DNA of 64,000 nucleotides from Mesodorylaimus sp. YZB2_4 (Eukaryota > Nematoda > Enoplea > Dorylaimida > Dorylaimidae). Each line of letters opens with the position of its first letter. The stretch's first letter is position 1. The stretch lies in the NCBI GenBank assembly GCA_030248295.1, contig JASANH010000959.1, positions 372,001 through 436,000 of the forward strand. The letters are read 5' to 3'. Positions 46,701 through 58,997 of the stretch are shown here, piece by piece. Under the pieces are notes generated by a model, which was given only the letters and a program-made list of their open reading frames with translations, did not search any database and had not been told where the DNA came from. The position numbers were made by a program, and so were the translations under genes.

Positions 46701-49700
46701 TTTCATGGCCCCTGTTCGCCAGCTGCCAACCCAAACATTCCTTTCAAACATTCTCCGTATCTACTCAAGGTAAGGTGGGAAGGGAGTATTTAGGCAGCAC
46801 GCACGTTTTGCTCCATTGCATCCGTCGCGGCAAAACTACGGGCCAGGATACGAAGTGACATTTTGAAGTGTGATTCAGTAAAGATCTCTTGGCCGCGTCA
46901 GTTACAGAATTGGCTGCGACTTCACAAGATGACATGGTATTTTGAAAAGAGGCGACGACGAATAACGGCGCGCCGTAATTTTCACAACGCCTTAGGTGTA
47001 CACGCGATAAGTTTATTAGAAAACTAGATCTCTTCTCCTGGTTACTCTCCCATGTTGGTACCTCGCACACAACCCATACTCTCCCAAGTGGAGCAGTCAA
47101 CGACGGCGAGAAGGCCAATAACGACAACGAGGTGGCGAGAATAAACTTGTAACATATGCTCATAAGAATCGCGCGAAAAGTAAACGTCGAAAGAAAAGGT
47201 GAGCATTTCAAGATTTTATCACATGCGCGAAGAAAAGGCTATTAAAAATTAGTTAACCCAACAACAGAATTTCAAAGAAAAACACAAAATAAATGCATGC
47301 GGATGATGCGCCCATGAAAATCTGTTGGTGCACTTCACTCGTGCGGCTGCTGAGAATATAACGCATATAACTCTAATAAAAGCTGCACAGCTGAAAACCC
47401 ATACACCTATGTGCGCTTAAAATCGAAAATAGAAAAGTAAAAGTCATCTGACAAAGCACGAAGCAGTCAATGCCTCACCTCCATATTTGAAATATCTGCG
47501 TTTTCCGGCTTCAGCATTTTGCAAAATACTGCACACCATCACCACGCATATTAGTCGCAGACACAAAAACGGCCCGCTTTGTATAAAACCCATGTCCACT
47601 TATCGTAATTGATCTAATTTAGAAATGGACAAAACTGCCGCCGCGTCAATTCGTCGTCGAATCAGTGGCTCTAGATGCGTACTAAAATGAAGTGATTTAT
47701 GCATATATCATCACTCACGCACTGACTTGTGAGCTCTACTGTATTCTCCACCCACGCATATGCACCCAAAACCTCCACCCCTTCCATTCCGCGAGAGGCA
47801 CAACCTAGCGCCTGAAGCTCCGCAAGCAATGAAAGCGCCAGGTAGGCAAACAAAACTAGCTAGCTCCTCGCCTAATAAACATGTAACGAGCTAAACCAGC
47901 GGTTCCAAAACACAGCCCACGACAATTCTCGGGCAAACATATCTTGGCTCAAATAGAAACTAACACGCTCCTAGCTCTCAAAAATTACATTTCGGCAATT
48001 CTTTTTTCTCTGTCCAAGAGCAGGACGGAGGCCACAGTCCAACCCATCTCAACCACTCAACCATCCTCCACATAATAATCCTATTCTTACGCCATCATTC
48101 TTTTGCGCGTTTGCCATTTTAAAGTGGGCCAAGGTTGAAGAAAAATCACATGGGAAGAATGCGGCCTTTGAAAAATGCTTCTTTTGTTTTTAGAGAGAAT
48201 GATAGATGAGCGCGCCAAGACGCCAATCAGTCAAGACAAGAAGCCAGGATAAGCTTTTGAACAATTGTTGAAAAGCCAGCTGAGGCGTGGGCGGCTGCTC
48301 TGGTTGGGTCATCGACATTTAAGCATAGAACGTTCGTCAATTTGCATTTTTCTCATTGGCTAGCATTCGCGGCACTCTAAATTTCTAGAGTGTTTTGGGA
48401 GCATTGAAAAGAGAGAATCTTTTGCAAAAGAGAAGAATAAGCTTGGCTGAATTCCGACTCGCCGCTACCGGCTTCTGCCTCCGACCACTCAACATCACTC
48501 AGCTTCATGACTGTACGAGTCGCATTGTAAGCACATTTTGATATATCTATCCCCGACGAACGAGAGCCCGGAGCCGCAGTTGAGTAAGTATGTACATCGA
48601 GAATCAACCCTCTAAATAATCGACGCCAACCCTATGCCGTATTGAACTGGTGGCCAGACGCGTGGCGTGGCTGGGCCGGTTGTAAGGGATGAAGAATGAA
48701 GGAAAGCGAACTGCACTCGAGACAACGCTGGAACAGTGGAAGGCGTTAAACGAAAAACGTCAAACTTTCTTCAAACCTCCTCCTTCCTGCCTACATTCAC
48801 CCGGCCGCCAGATAGATACCTTCTGAATATAAAGTGTACGATTGTATCTTACCAAGCCGGAGAACAAACGCGAATATGCGCAAGAGATCACAACGAAATG
48901 ACGTCTGCGTCCAATCGGTCCCTGCCCCGTCCTGTCGTGTTGTCGTGTCCAGTTCATTCCACCACTCCACTCACTGGCTGACACCAGATCGAGAATGCTC
49001 AGCCCCCCCCCCCCCCCTACATACCCTTCAGACACTAAACCTACATCTCCAACCACCAGAGACAATACTATAGTGCGCACAATTCAACGATTCTTGCGTC
49101 AGAAGACTAAATTCGATCAAAAGGCAGGTTGCAAGTTTTTCGGTGTGTTTTTCATTCACGTACTAGAAACTGAAGAAAAACACAGGTTCAGGAAATTGGA
49201 GAGAGGATAAGATTCGAAACAGCTGAAACTGGCCTTCTCAAATTCATTGCAGAGGAGGGAATGGCGGTGGTAAAATGATCTCGTCCCAGCAATGTCCTGC
49301 CATTCAAACTTCACTTTATTCCTCGCCTCGAAACGCAACGTTTTGTTGCGTCGTAGACTGGTCGTTTAATCGTGGCGTCAAAAGGCTATTTTTAGGGCGC
49401 TAAGATGCGTAAAATGTGCGACCGGGGCGTTTATGTACCGCGCAACAGAAAAAAGGACCGCAGCGTCCATTTAAAAAGACGTTGTAAACTGGTTTATTTT
49501 GGTTTTGAAATTTGTAAATTCTTAGCTAGCATTTTGCACTTTCTTTTAGCTGCACTTTTTTGAAGCAATGTGCCAGTACGAATTTCTGTGAATATGTAGG
49601 GTTCATGCTGGACGAGAAGCATAAATTTTAGTTTTATTTTGGGTCTATTTCCGGTTCGGTGCAAAGGTTCTTAAAAAAACCGTGCTCTACATAATGCGGC

Positions 49701-50350
49701 TGTTGTAGTTTTCGCACAAGGATTTTTAGTTTCAGACTCTTTCTCACCCATCGTCAGGAATGTTACAATGATCACGCGGTTAATCTTCTTGTTTTCTAAT
49801 TGTCTGCTAGAATAAGCGAAGAGTGTACATTGATTAAAAAGGCTAAACCAAGTGCCGTGATCTGGAATAAAAATAGTCTTTGAATGCGCCAGTGCCTTGA
49901 GAGAGGAGAGAAAATAAAATCTTATGTCTGAACGAGAGGCATTGAGTAAGGCTCAATAATTATTCGCCTGCTTGAAAATAAATGACATAAAGTAATCGAG
50001 GATGAGCTTGATAAATTGGATACTTAATTTGCTAGTTCTTTATTATTGATCACGGCCTAATGCCAGCGAGGGTCAAGCAGAGATGTAAATAGCTGTATCT
50101 TATGTTTTCGTGAAGCGCCCCTGGACTAATATGGATTTTAGAGACGAAAATAACTTGGGGTAATGAAGGAGTAGATACTAGCGAGTTTACCTTTAGCTGG
50201 GTATTTCCAACAGCACAAATAGAAGAAAAGTCATGTATTCTACACGCTCTACTGGAATACGCAGTTGTCGTCATGTCATCGTGTCATATTGTATCAATAG
50301 CCAAGCACTATACAGCGCACACGAGTCACGACTGCATCGAATTGGGGTTT
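43740..50350. other. Large gene-poor region upstream of the perlecan-like exons
   Basis: It should contain the missing 5' exons of the perlecan-like gene, but none can be placed with confidence. Minus-strand frames with hydrophobic leaders begin at about 47853 and 47166. An acidic frame at 48607-48377 contains EAEAGSGESEF. None has a good donor in the required phase 1. The plus-strand 128-codon frame at 46472-46858 shows no motif. Confidence 0.4.
49003..49017. repeat. Poly-C tract (15 nt)
   Basis: Fifteen consecutive C. Confidence 0.95.
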
Positions 50351-50440
50351 GTCGGATCGGATCGGATCAGATAAGATTGGATGGGAGAAATTTCGGATCG
50401 GATCGGATAAGTTTCGGATCAGATCACGTGAAATACTGGC
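50350..50440. repeat. GGATC degenerate tandem repeat
   Basis: GGATCGGATCGGATCAGATAAG and TTTCGGATCGGATCGGATAAG are imperfect copies of a GGATC unit. It is related in style to 10310-10450. Confidence 0.65.
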
Positions 50441-50832
50441 CGATTTTTTGAACAATCAATAACTGGCCGCTCCTCATGATTAAGAACAGTATTTATTATC
50501 ATGGTGCCATGGCACAAGCAACGCCTTCGGAAAGCTTTGCCACACAGCTCATCATTGATCACTTACTACTTTACAACCTGATAAAGTAAAGAAGATACAT
50601 GCTGCTCATAAATGACACTAACTTGCTGACTGGATGTTCTAAATCGATAGAACGAATTTTCTATGCCTACCATATGTACAGTATAAATGAGCGTCAGGCG
50701 CAACATTGAAAGGAGCAAAGACTAAAATCCTGCTGATTGGGATCATCAACTGGCGGCGGTTAGGAAAGGAGCTAATGCATTTTATAGTTGATAAACTGAA
50801 AATATATTGATTTTTGATTAGAAGGGATATGC

Positions 50833-51381
50833 ATGGAAATAGCCGAAAACTGGGCGTGTGTGAGAGATCACATTGGTGGACTTAAGGGAAAAATTCCGAC
50901 ATCAGAAATTTCATATTTCGGCAGAATATCTGTGGCTAACACCCACTATTTATCAAAGCTGTGGTCCTTGGCCTCAATGATTGGACCAGAAGGTGACTTG
51001 CAAAGGTTCATCAAAAGGAAAATTGGCAGTTGCCTCTACGGCCCTGCAAAAGTCAATGTAGTGAGTAAACTAGTGTTAAAGACGGACAAGGATTACCAGC
51101 ACAGCATTTAGAAAGGGGGCAAGGAAACAAGAATTTGCGATAACCTCTTGAAGAATAAGAAGCTACTGTTTCGTATGCACAGTAGGGGAGCAAAAATAAC
51201 GACTGAACTGCGTTTCACTTACCCGTGGACATCTTTGAAAATGAGGGGAAATATTGCCGCCAGAATGGTAGGTAAAAATATCATTGTCTTGTCCATGGCG
51301 AACTATCAGCCTTCGAGCAGTCACTTCTCGGATGGATTTCTAAGGCCAATCGGCGATCTGACAAATAAGTCACCAGAGTGA
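50833..51381 (+). pseudogene. LINE-type reverse transcriptase fragment with an internal stop
   Basis: One plus-strand frame spans the whole stretch, with a single TAG at 51109-51111. It encodes ISYFGRISVANTHYLSKLW, a segment after the RT core of non-LTR retrotransposons (L..RGRI.V.N..ILSKLW), then KGGKETRICDNLLKNKKLLF, the degenerate form of the KGGLG....LKNKALL block. No upstream catalytic YxDD is visible, so this is a 5'-truncated, decayed copy. Confidence 0.65.
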
Positions 51382-51861
51382 TGCCAAAACTTGTACGTAA
51401 AAAATGCACCCTTTAATCTCCTTAAAACATGAACATATCTTTGGCTCTGCTCGACTTAAAAAACTATTCAAACATTCAACTAAGCATTGAAAAACTCCAT
51501 GAGTAGTTTTGAACGCGCTCCTGATTGTGAGAGAAATGAAAGTGATGCATTCAGCAGCAGAAGAGGAAATATCTATTTGCGTCTAGCTACCACCAATACA
51601 GAACACACCCATGACCGCATCTTTAGAGTCGGTGTCTTCATCATCCAGCGGGCTGACCAAAATGCTTATCGGCTATGACGTGTTTTTTTGCCCTAGTCGA
51701 CAGGTTATTGTTTTTACCAGCCTAGTATATGCCGAGCGCTTCGAGATTGGATACCTAGCAACGGCATAAGCTAATCTGCTACCCTCCAGCATACGTCAAT
51801 AAAAGTCATTGGAACCTTTAGTTTCTGACGGTAGTGTTACGCAATATCTCACCGGCTATGG

Positions 51862-53722
51862 TTAAAGGTATCCGTTCATGTGAAAACCTATAATTCAAAA
51901 TTTGTTTAAATTGAAATCATATTTAGCGAATAGGGTCAGAATACTTTTAAAAAACATAATTTCCAACGTGGTCACCCCATTCGCTGACCGCTGGTATTTA
52001 TTTTATTTGGAGAAGTACCCTCCCCCTTATCAGTTTGGAATGGATATAATCGAAATGTGTGCGTGCGAGGCGGCCGCCGGGTGGCTCTATTGCCAGGATG
52101 GTTCGGTCCACGTAAAACTGGCGTGTATGAGGACTGATAGAAAGAAAGAAAAAAATATTGAACCTTTTTTGAAATAATGATTTTATCTAGAAGTGACGAC
52201 GATGTGGCAATAGCAGGTTTTGCTGAGTGGCTGCGAATGCTGGTGGACGAAGAGCGAGCTCCACAGTTGGATGGGAGCTAGGCCGGCCCAGGTAAGAATA
52301 TGCTACATGATAATAATATGCCACTATGCTGTATGTTCCTGCAAGTGTTGTACCATTTGGTAAATTACAACAGCGACATGAAGTTTTAGGCTTTCTATCG
52401 CTCCGCGCAGAGTAAACACTAAACGATTTAGGATTTTCTAAATGAAAAAGGGGGATGAGGTCAACATCAGGACTTGTTTGAAGGGGGAAAACTACATTGA
52501 AAAGGATTACTTAAAGTCAACTCATTCTGAAAATGTCCCCGACTGCAAGAAGTGTTCGCTTCAGGATACACCAAGTCACAAATTGGTCGACGTTGGCTCG
52601 TACGGGGATCGGCACTTTTCTTGTCGACGTCGGACAGCAGTAGCGGATGGAACGCAACTTACTGAGAAGCTTTGTCGTCGGGAAGCAGCGGACTGATATA
52701 CTCGATGTGGAATGGCTAATAACCCGAATAACGCCTGCTCTTGAATTGTCCATGGGATAAAAATGTGAGTACTGCACGACGCGCTTCGAAAGATGAAGCC
52801 ACTGCTTTCTATCACTGAGTTTACTTTTTACGCGTTTTCAAACGAGCTACAGTAGGACTTTTCTTATGAACGACGATGACGATTTGTCTTTGGGTTTTTG
52901 ATGTATTGTGATAGCGATGCTTGGTATTTTATTGTGCATTCGACATTGCTAGAGACTTTTCTAAATGTACACAAGTAAACGAGTAGGTATATATCTCACA
53001 CGATGCAGGAGTCACAGAATCAAAAACACAAAAGCCAACAAAAATTCGCCTCACTTCTTTTATGTGTGTCACAAGTTGGCCAAGCAGTAGGAGCAGCTGG
53101 TATGTAGAGCTGCTGCAGAACCCGTAAAGTTGCCGAACTAAGGAACATCATCCGAACGAAAACTAAAACAGGAGTTCTGTGGCAACCAGCACAAATGTAA
53201 GCACATACATACGTGTATCCAGGGCTCAAGGAGTTTTCTGACTCGCACCACAGTCGCAGGTACCGAAATAACTAATCCCCAATAAATCTGAGGCAAAACA
53301 AAATCAATACCAGGCAATTCGGCCAACAGATCATCAATGCATGGTGCAACAGCTTCTGTCCGCCAAAATCCAAGGGTTATTTCATGATGTTCGTCAAAAT
53401 GCAAGATGCGAATTATTGGACACTCGAGAAGCATTTCATGTTCAAATGCTGCTCCCTAACATAAGCTATTCCAACGGCCGTGCTGACAATAGGGCAGGAC
53501 CACCCGGCGGCCGCCTTGCGCGCACACGTTTCGATTATATCCATTCCAAACTGATAAGGGGGAGGGTACTTCTTTAAATAAAATAAATACCAGCGGTCAG
53601 CTAATGGAGTGACCAGGCTGGAAATTATGTTTTTCGAAAGTATTCTGACCCTATTTACTAAATATGCTTTGAATTTCAACAAATTTTGAGTCCTAGCTTT
53701 TCACATGAACGGATACCTTTAA
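51862..53722. mobile_element. DNA element with about 222-nt terminal inverted repeats
   Basis: The arms 51862-52086 and 53501-53722 are inverted copies at roughly 90 percent identity, beginning TTAAAGGTATCCGTTCATG and ending at GGCGGCCGCCGGGTGG. The 1.4-kb interior has no transposase I can recognise. Both arms keep an open frame reading inward with a shared peptide (ADRWYLFYL.KYPPPYQFGM). No clear target-site duplication was found. Confidence 0.75.
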
Positions 53723-54040
53723 GAAAAGCTGGATTGTTGGAAACAAGTCCCCTAAAATACCAAATTCATAGTTCTCAAGATTATCTTCACAAAAGGTTAG
53801 AAGAATTCTTTCACGTTGCTGCTGCCACGTGTTCATAGCGGCAAAAGGTCTTATTGCATCAACTTTCTGTAAAAGAAAAATGTTGAGTTCTGAGGAAAGA
53901 AGAATGTCTGTGACAGTGAGAGCGAATGTCAAAGTCTCACTCTGGTAATTAGAATGGAGACAAAGGAAGTGATTTCGATGTTGTCTGTTTAGGGAAGCGT
54001 AGGCTAAAAATGTCAAAAAAATGACTTCACGGACCCTTCG

Positions 54041-54117
54041 TTGGTCCGTGTGGAAACAGGTCAGCCGTGTGCGTCTTTTCCTGACGCACACAGCTAACCT
54101 GTTTCCACACGGATTAA
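54041..54117. ncRNA. Candidate miRNA-like hairpin or tiny inverted-repeat element
   Basis: The arms 54046-54075 and 54083-54112 (30 nt each) pair at 28 of 30 positions around a 7-nt loop. In minus-strand RNA both exceptions become G-U pairs, giving an unbroken stem. Partial pairing continues for five more positions on each side. Size, loop and wobble pattern fit a pre-miRNA; a short MITE is the alternative. Confidence 0.4.
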
Positions 54118-54717
54118 AACCCTTTGTTGGTCGAACTCTTGGGTCCACAGACCCAACGCATGTTATAACACAGGGCGAAACGGTTTTATGTGCATATCTC
54201 GACAACCAGCCATTATTTTGCAAAACAGTTTGGTAGTATCATAGGTTGATAGGTAGGACATGCTAGTACCAAAAATTATCGAAATCGATCAAGCGGTTCT
54301 CAAACGGCGGCCCGAAAACCCCAAAAAAGTGCCCAAAAACAATAATAACTTCAATTGAAACATGAATCGTACGAAAGGAAGAACTATCTTCTAGCACAGG
54401 CATCGTACAGTTGCTACTTGATGCTGCAAACAGTGAGACCAACTAGGGGTTAACTGAGGTGATGAAATCAGAAATCGGCAATGTCTTTGTATCGAAAAAT
54501 GAGTTGTCGGAGTTCTCACTTGTTTTTACTCGTCGCTATACTTTTACGTAGGATACATCTCGATCAAAAAGTCTCCTTCAAAACCGCCTAGGTCTCTTCA
54601 GTGTAGTATATACTGACTGACGATGAGCTGAACACTCACAGTCAGATGACACATATTGCTTGATTTTTAATAATAAATGAAAGCCGGCCTTGCTTATTCT
54701 TTGAATCATGTCTAAAG

Positions 54718-56139
54718 TCACAAAAGCGCTTTGAACACGCAAGTCGTTGTGATTAGAAGGACGATGCTTTTGCTGATCGTCGCGGCGGCATTTGATGAAG
54801 TTTTAGTTGTTACGGTGGTTGCAGTGCTGCTGGGTGAGCTTGACGAATCGTTATCACGTATAGTTTCACCGGACGTGGTGCTAGTGTTTTCAGCTTGACT
54901 GGACGTGGCAGAAGCTTCTGGATTTGGAGCGGAGGTGGTGGTGGAAGCTCCTGGATTTGGAGCGGAGGTGGTGGTGGAAGCTTCTGGATTTGGAATGTTC
55001 GTTTCAATACTGGTTTTTGGACTTGCAGTAACACCTATTGAAACAAATAAAACGTCCAAAGTGTGACATAGGCTGCACTATTGATCAAAATCCGACATCC
55101 AGTAAGGAAAGTGAACCCGACCCGACCCAAGACATAAAATCCAAAACCCGGACCCAACCCGACATTTTGCTGGCTCCTTTTCTCTGACTTTTTAACTAAG
55201 ATACTCAATCATCATGCTGAGGACATATCTTCTGTACTTCCATGTTAATTTTATTCCAATTACGCGCAAATACGTGGACTATAAGCTGTTTCAGAAGCCA
55301 ATCTGTGTCGAGAAAGTTTGATCCATCCGTGAGTCATACAAGTCGGTTTTTGGGGCTCCAAAATCAGAACCTGACCCAACCCGACCTGAAACCGACTTTT
55401 TGGGTTCAGGTAAGGGTCGGGTACCCAATGTCGAACCTGAATATCAATAGATCCACATTGTAGAAGATACCGCTGGAAGCGGATAGTCTCAACCGCAATG
55501 CCGCTGGCCTCCTGTTCGTTTGCACCCGAGATATCAATCGACAAGTTCTGCCCCGCCAGAGGTGCGTATGCAGCGGCAAGCAAAGGCAGTCAACTAGAGA
55601 GCCAGTCTTCTCCACAGGGATACTGTAGATAGTGATTTAAATAATTTGTCACATCTGATCTCTCAGAACTGGAAATGCTCATTTAGTTTCCTCTCTTTTA
55701 AATAGTTTCTGCTGGGTAGTATGGGCCACGGGTACCTACGGTACGTGTTGTGCCACCGAATGTTCTTGACACCCTGCCATGAACTTCTGACTGGATAAGA
55801 GACTCTGCTCATTGAGCCGATTCGCTAATGACAGGGGATAAAATCATTAAGTTTTTGGTAGAACATGATTTTAAATTTTCAATATACTCCTAAATAGCAT
55901 CCCTTCAAACAATTTTCCAGTCTTAGAGCGATTTGAAATGGTTATTCCCACGGGATATATAACTTGAGCATTTACTGTAAACTGCCTAATGTCAGAAAAC
56001 CAGTAATCGTAAAAGGCAACCGATCCTCATCCTTCTTGCATGCATAGTTCCTATAGTTTAACGTACCTTCAGAACAAAATACACCTCCACCCAATGCGAA
56101 AATGAGAATACACACTAATACAGCTCGTTGTGGCACCAT
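54718..56139 (-). CDS. Small Thr/Ser-rich mucin-like protein, probably GPI-anchored
   Basis: Exon 1 (56139..56067) encodes a signal peptide (MVPQRAVLVCILIFALGGG) ending at donor TGAAG|GTACGT. Exon 2 (55034..54718) starts after TTTCAATAG in matching phase. The 129-residue product has a tandem 12-residue repeat (NPEASTTTSAP type, about three copies), a long Ser/Thr-rich stretch with likely O-glycosylation, and a hydrophobic C-terminus (SIVLLITTTCVFKALL) preceded by small residues, as expected for GPI attachment. No homologue is recognised. It resembles low-complexity surface mucins and is likely exported to the cell surface. The roughly 1-kb intron contains GGGTC-type degenerate repeats. Confidence 0.7.
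54920..55010 (-). repeat. 36-bp coding tandem repeat in the mucin-like gene
   Basis: A unit of about 36 bp (GGAGCGGAGGTGGTGGTGG core) repeats with few changes, giving the NPxAS-TTTSAP peptide repeat. Such repeats commonly vary in copy number between individuals. Confidence 0.7.
55095..55450. repeat. CCCGACCC-type degenerate repeats in the mucin-gene intron
   Basis: Two patches (55110-55165 and 55365-55440) carry GACCCGACCC, CCCAACCCGAC and GGGTCGGGTACCCAATGTCG. The last is the inverted form of the conserved edge of the repeats at 4455 and 6070. Confidence 0.6.
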
Positions 56140-57060
56140 TCTTAATCCGTAAACTTTGGCTTTTACTGGTTACAGTACAAACAGTAAAGCGACTACCGGT
56201 CTGAGTCGGAAGCTCTGGAGAAATTGATACGACAGTGCGCTAACGCTTCATTTTATCTCTGGGGCCTGTGTTTCATTCAGCTGTGCCCTTTACCTACAAC
56301 TGAATCAGTGTGAATCATTTAATCTGACAATCGGGAAGGTGTAGTAGTAGGGATTAGGCGGCAGCCAGAAATTTTCCGCAAGCCGCGATAACTTAGTTTT
56401 GTATGATAATATTCACACCGCCCAAACTTCTGACTGTATTCTTGCCTAGTCACCTTATCGCTAATATAAGCATTTTCTTTCGGCATTTTTGAGAGAACAA
56501 AGCTCCATACTTTTTTGCTTTTCTAGGAAAGACTTGAATCATTATTTATTGTCGAGTAACAGTTTTCTTTCACAAACCAAGTGTCTGAATTCGTCCCTTC
56601 GATCTGTGGAGACCCTTCATGTAAGAAGACATCAGATTTCTCATTAAAAGTTCTACGGAGTACTTGAGTTGGTACAAGCTTTTTCTTCTTCGGCGAGGTG
56701 AAAAAGTGACTGAAAACAAAAATTGTGAAACCTTACATTTGCAAGAAATATGTGCTCATCGTTTCGTTCCATCAACCCATTGTATCAAGTAATGGCAATC
56801 TCCCTCGCCTTGTATGACGAAATGTTCTGCAGAAGCTTTCACTTTTATGACACACCGTCTGATTTACTCAAGTTGGAGACAATTACGCAAGGACGCAAGG
56901 ACTCGATTCCCGCTCAAGGTTTAAGTTTGATAGTGAAATGTTCGTTTCTGGGCCTATCATCACAGCAGATATGGCTTCGTTTTAGAGACCAGCTGCAAAT
57001 TACACGGCCCTCCACAGTGCACATGTGTGGCATACGTACGGTAAAATTTAATAACAGTAC

Positions 57061-57444
57061 ATACTGTACACGTAGAACATTTCGTGCGTACAATATTTCG
57101 CGGTTGAGGCTCGCCACATTATTCGCGGGTGCTACATTTCGTGGTGGTCAGCAGACATTAGGCAACTTCGGGTTTTTGTCAGACGCTAGCCGGCCTGGCG
57201 TCCCTGAGAGGAAATCCAGTTTTGAGATATTGATTTGCTAGTTTGAATCTTGGTGATTTGTAATTTCAATTACCGTTTATGCAAGATCAGTTGTTCTTTC
57301 GACAAAAGAATATGGAAAGGTGTATAGCATAATAAAATGATGTTTTATTGCTCTATATCTACTCATGTTTTGAATCGCGGATACTACATTTCGCGGATTT
57401 GGACCAGGCTGCGAAAACCGCGAAATGTTCTACGTTTACAGTAT
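57061..57444. mobile_element. MITE with 24-bp terminal inverted repeats
   Basis: ATACTGTACACGTAGAACAT at 57061 and its inverted counterpart ending at 57444 match at 23 of 24 positions. Further inverted words (ATTTCGCGG, GCGGATACTAC-like) follow inward. The plus-strand 163-codon frame that overlaps its left end is not considered a gene. Confidence 0.75.
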
Positions 57445-58737
57445 GACTGATCGCAAGAAAAATATGGACCTCAAACCTTGAACTAAATATTCACGTATTT
57501 GTTAGAAATCGTTGACCATACCGCATCTTACACGTGCCCGCTATTTGAGAAAGACAGTCTATAATAGGACGTCTACTTCCTCCTTTTGTTCACATTTTCT
57601 CGTCTATCTCAATTTTCCCATGTCCCGCGTAGCCATCTGCGTCAGTCACTAGGACAATGTGAAAGAGTCTGAGCTACAGCTTCATCACTTATTGAAACTG
57701 TAACCTGGGTGCTCCAGGCCTCGAACAACTCAAAAACGTGAAACAGAAGATATAAAGAGTACGTTCTTATTGAGTTACAGTTTTTAAATTCTATTTATTT
57801 TGCATGTCAGGCCGGATTACATTCTTTCTAGATGCGGCTTGTTTTTCATTGAGAACCATTATGGGTTAAACTTTGGTATTCGCAAGCATCAGCTGACCGT
57901 AATGGTGCTCCACACTGAAAAATAATTCTGATCAGTGCCCGCACGAGGGTTTCGCACTAACCTAATTGGCATCTGCAATCATAAGAAACATTGTCTTCAC
58001 AGCAGGAAAACTTCTAGCGCAAACTCAACGGAATGATGCATCCACCGTTTCAGCTGAAGTCTGAAAACATATTTTTACTCTGCCAGCGCATGCATGTGCT
58101 ACCCTGGCCTAGCAAACTGACTAGTGGGCTGGTGTGGTGGAAATCGTTAAAAAATGTGAGCGCTTAAAATTCGCTCTAGATTCCAGTAAGTAGCACGCAG
58201 TCTTATCTACAAGGATTTGTCACGATCAGGCAGAAAACAAAGCCGCTTATTATTCACGATCTTAGCAACCATTCCATACTTCGCCAATATTTATTGTTCT
58301 GCCGACATTTCCTCTTATCGCTTTGACATTTTCAGAATCTGGTTGACCACGTAGAAGCGCATTACTTTGCCAAAACGCAGCCTACCGTCTTTTCGCCAAA
58401 GATAAATTTATGGCACATATGATTCTTGTTGAGCGCGGTACAAAATCAGCTTTTTTTCTACCAAAGGGATGTGTCATAAAATGCAACCATATGAATGCGT
58501 TTTCTCGTAAATTTGGTTGAAATGCTGTCTTATGTGGCTTCCTTTGATTCCAACAAGCTGCTCAGCATTAAACTATGATTCTGCACTCATGGCGATGAAT
58601 TTCTGAAAGACTACAGTAGTGTGACAAATCTAGCATCTAAGTATTTGAATTTCCCGCCAATTTCGTGTTTCCCCATTTTCCTGGTTTTGCACGTGTAAGT
58701 CACATTTTTCAATTACTGCAGATTCGGCATTCGTGGC
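57445..58737. other. Intergenic, nothing recognised
   Basis: The stretch is AT-rich, with no long frame, repeat or RNA gene that I can support. Confidence 0.4.
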
Positions 58738-58997
58738 GCATTGTTGAGTAAACGTTTCAACGATTGGTCATGGTTGGCTTCAATTACTGCAGAAAACTTA
58801 TCTTACAACAAAAACCTACCCCAGCCACCCACCTAACCAAATGCGAGGCGAGACGAGGTTGGCGTGGCTCCCCCCCTCCCCACCTATACTTTTACATATA
58901 TTTTATTCCTCACGCTCCAATTTTCCCACACTACCCACAACTATTTTTATGTACTTATGCATTGTTGAGTAAACGTTTCAACGATTGGTCATGGTTG
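58738..58997 (+). repeat. 39-bp direct repeat pair
   Basis: The segments 58738-58776 and 58959-58997 are identical over 39 bases (core GAGTAAACGTTTCAACGATT), 221 bases apart start to start. The left arm of an inverted repeat lies between them. Confidence 0.85.

Noticed and set aside
46472..46858. 128-codon plus-strand frame and the 148-codon minus frame that follows (46765-47211)
   Set aside because: The two overlap on opposite strands and have no family signature. Only the hydrophobic segment of the minus frame near 47166 was kept as a weak signal-peptide idea.
53693..54223. 176-codon minus-strand frame
   Set aside because: It spans the outer end of a TIR element and the near-perfect hairpin at 54046-54112. 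No domain is recognisable.
56750..57241. 163-codon plus-strand frame
   Set aside because: Its 3' third is the left end of a MITE, and the remainder shows no recognisable domain or splice support.
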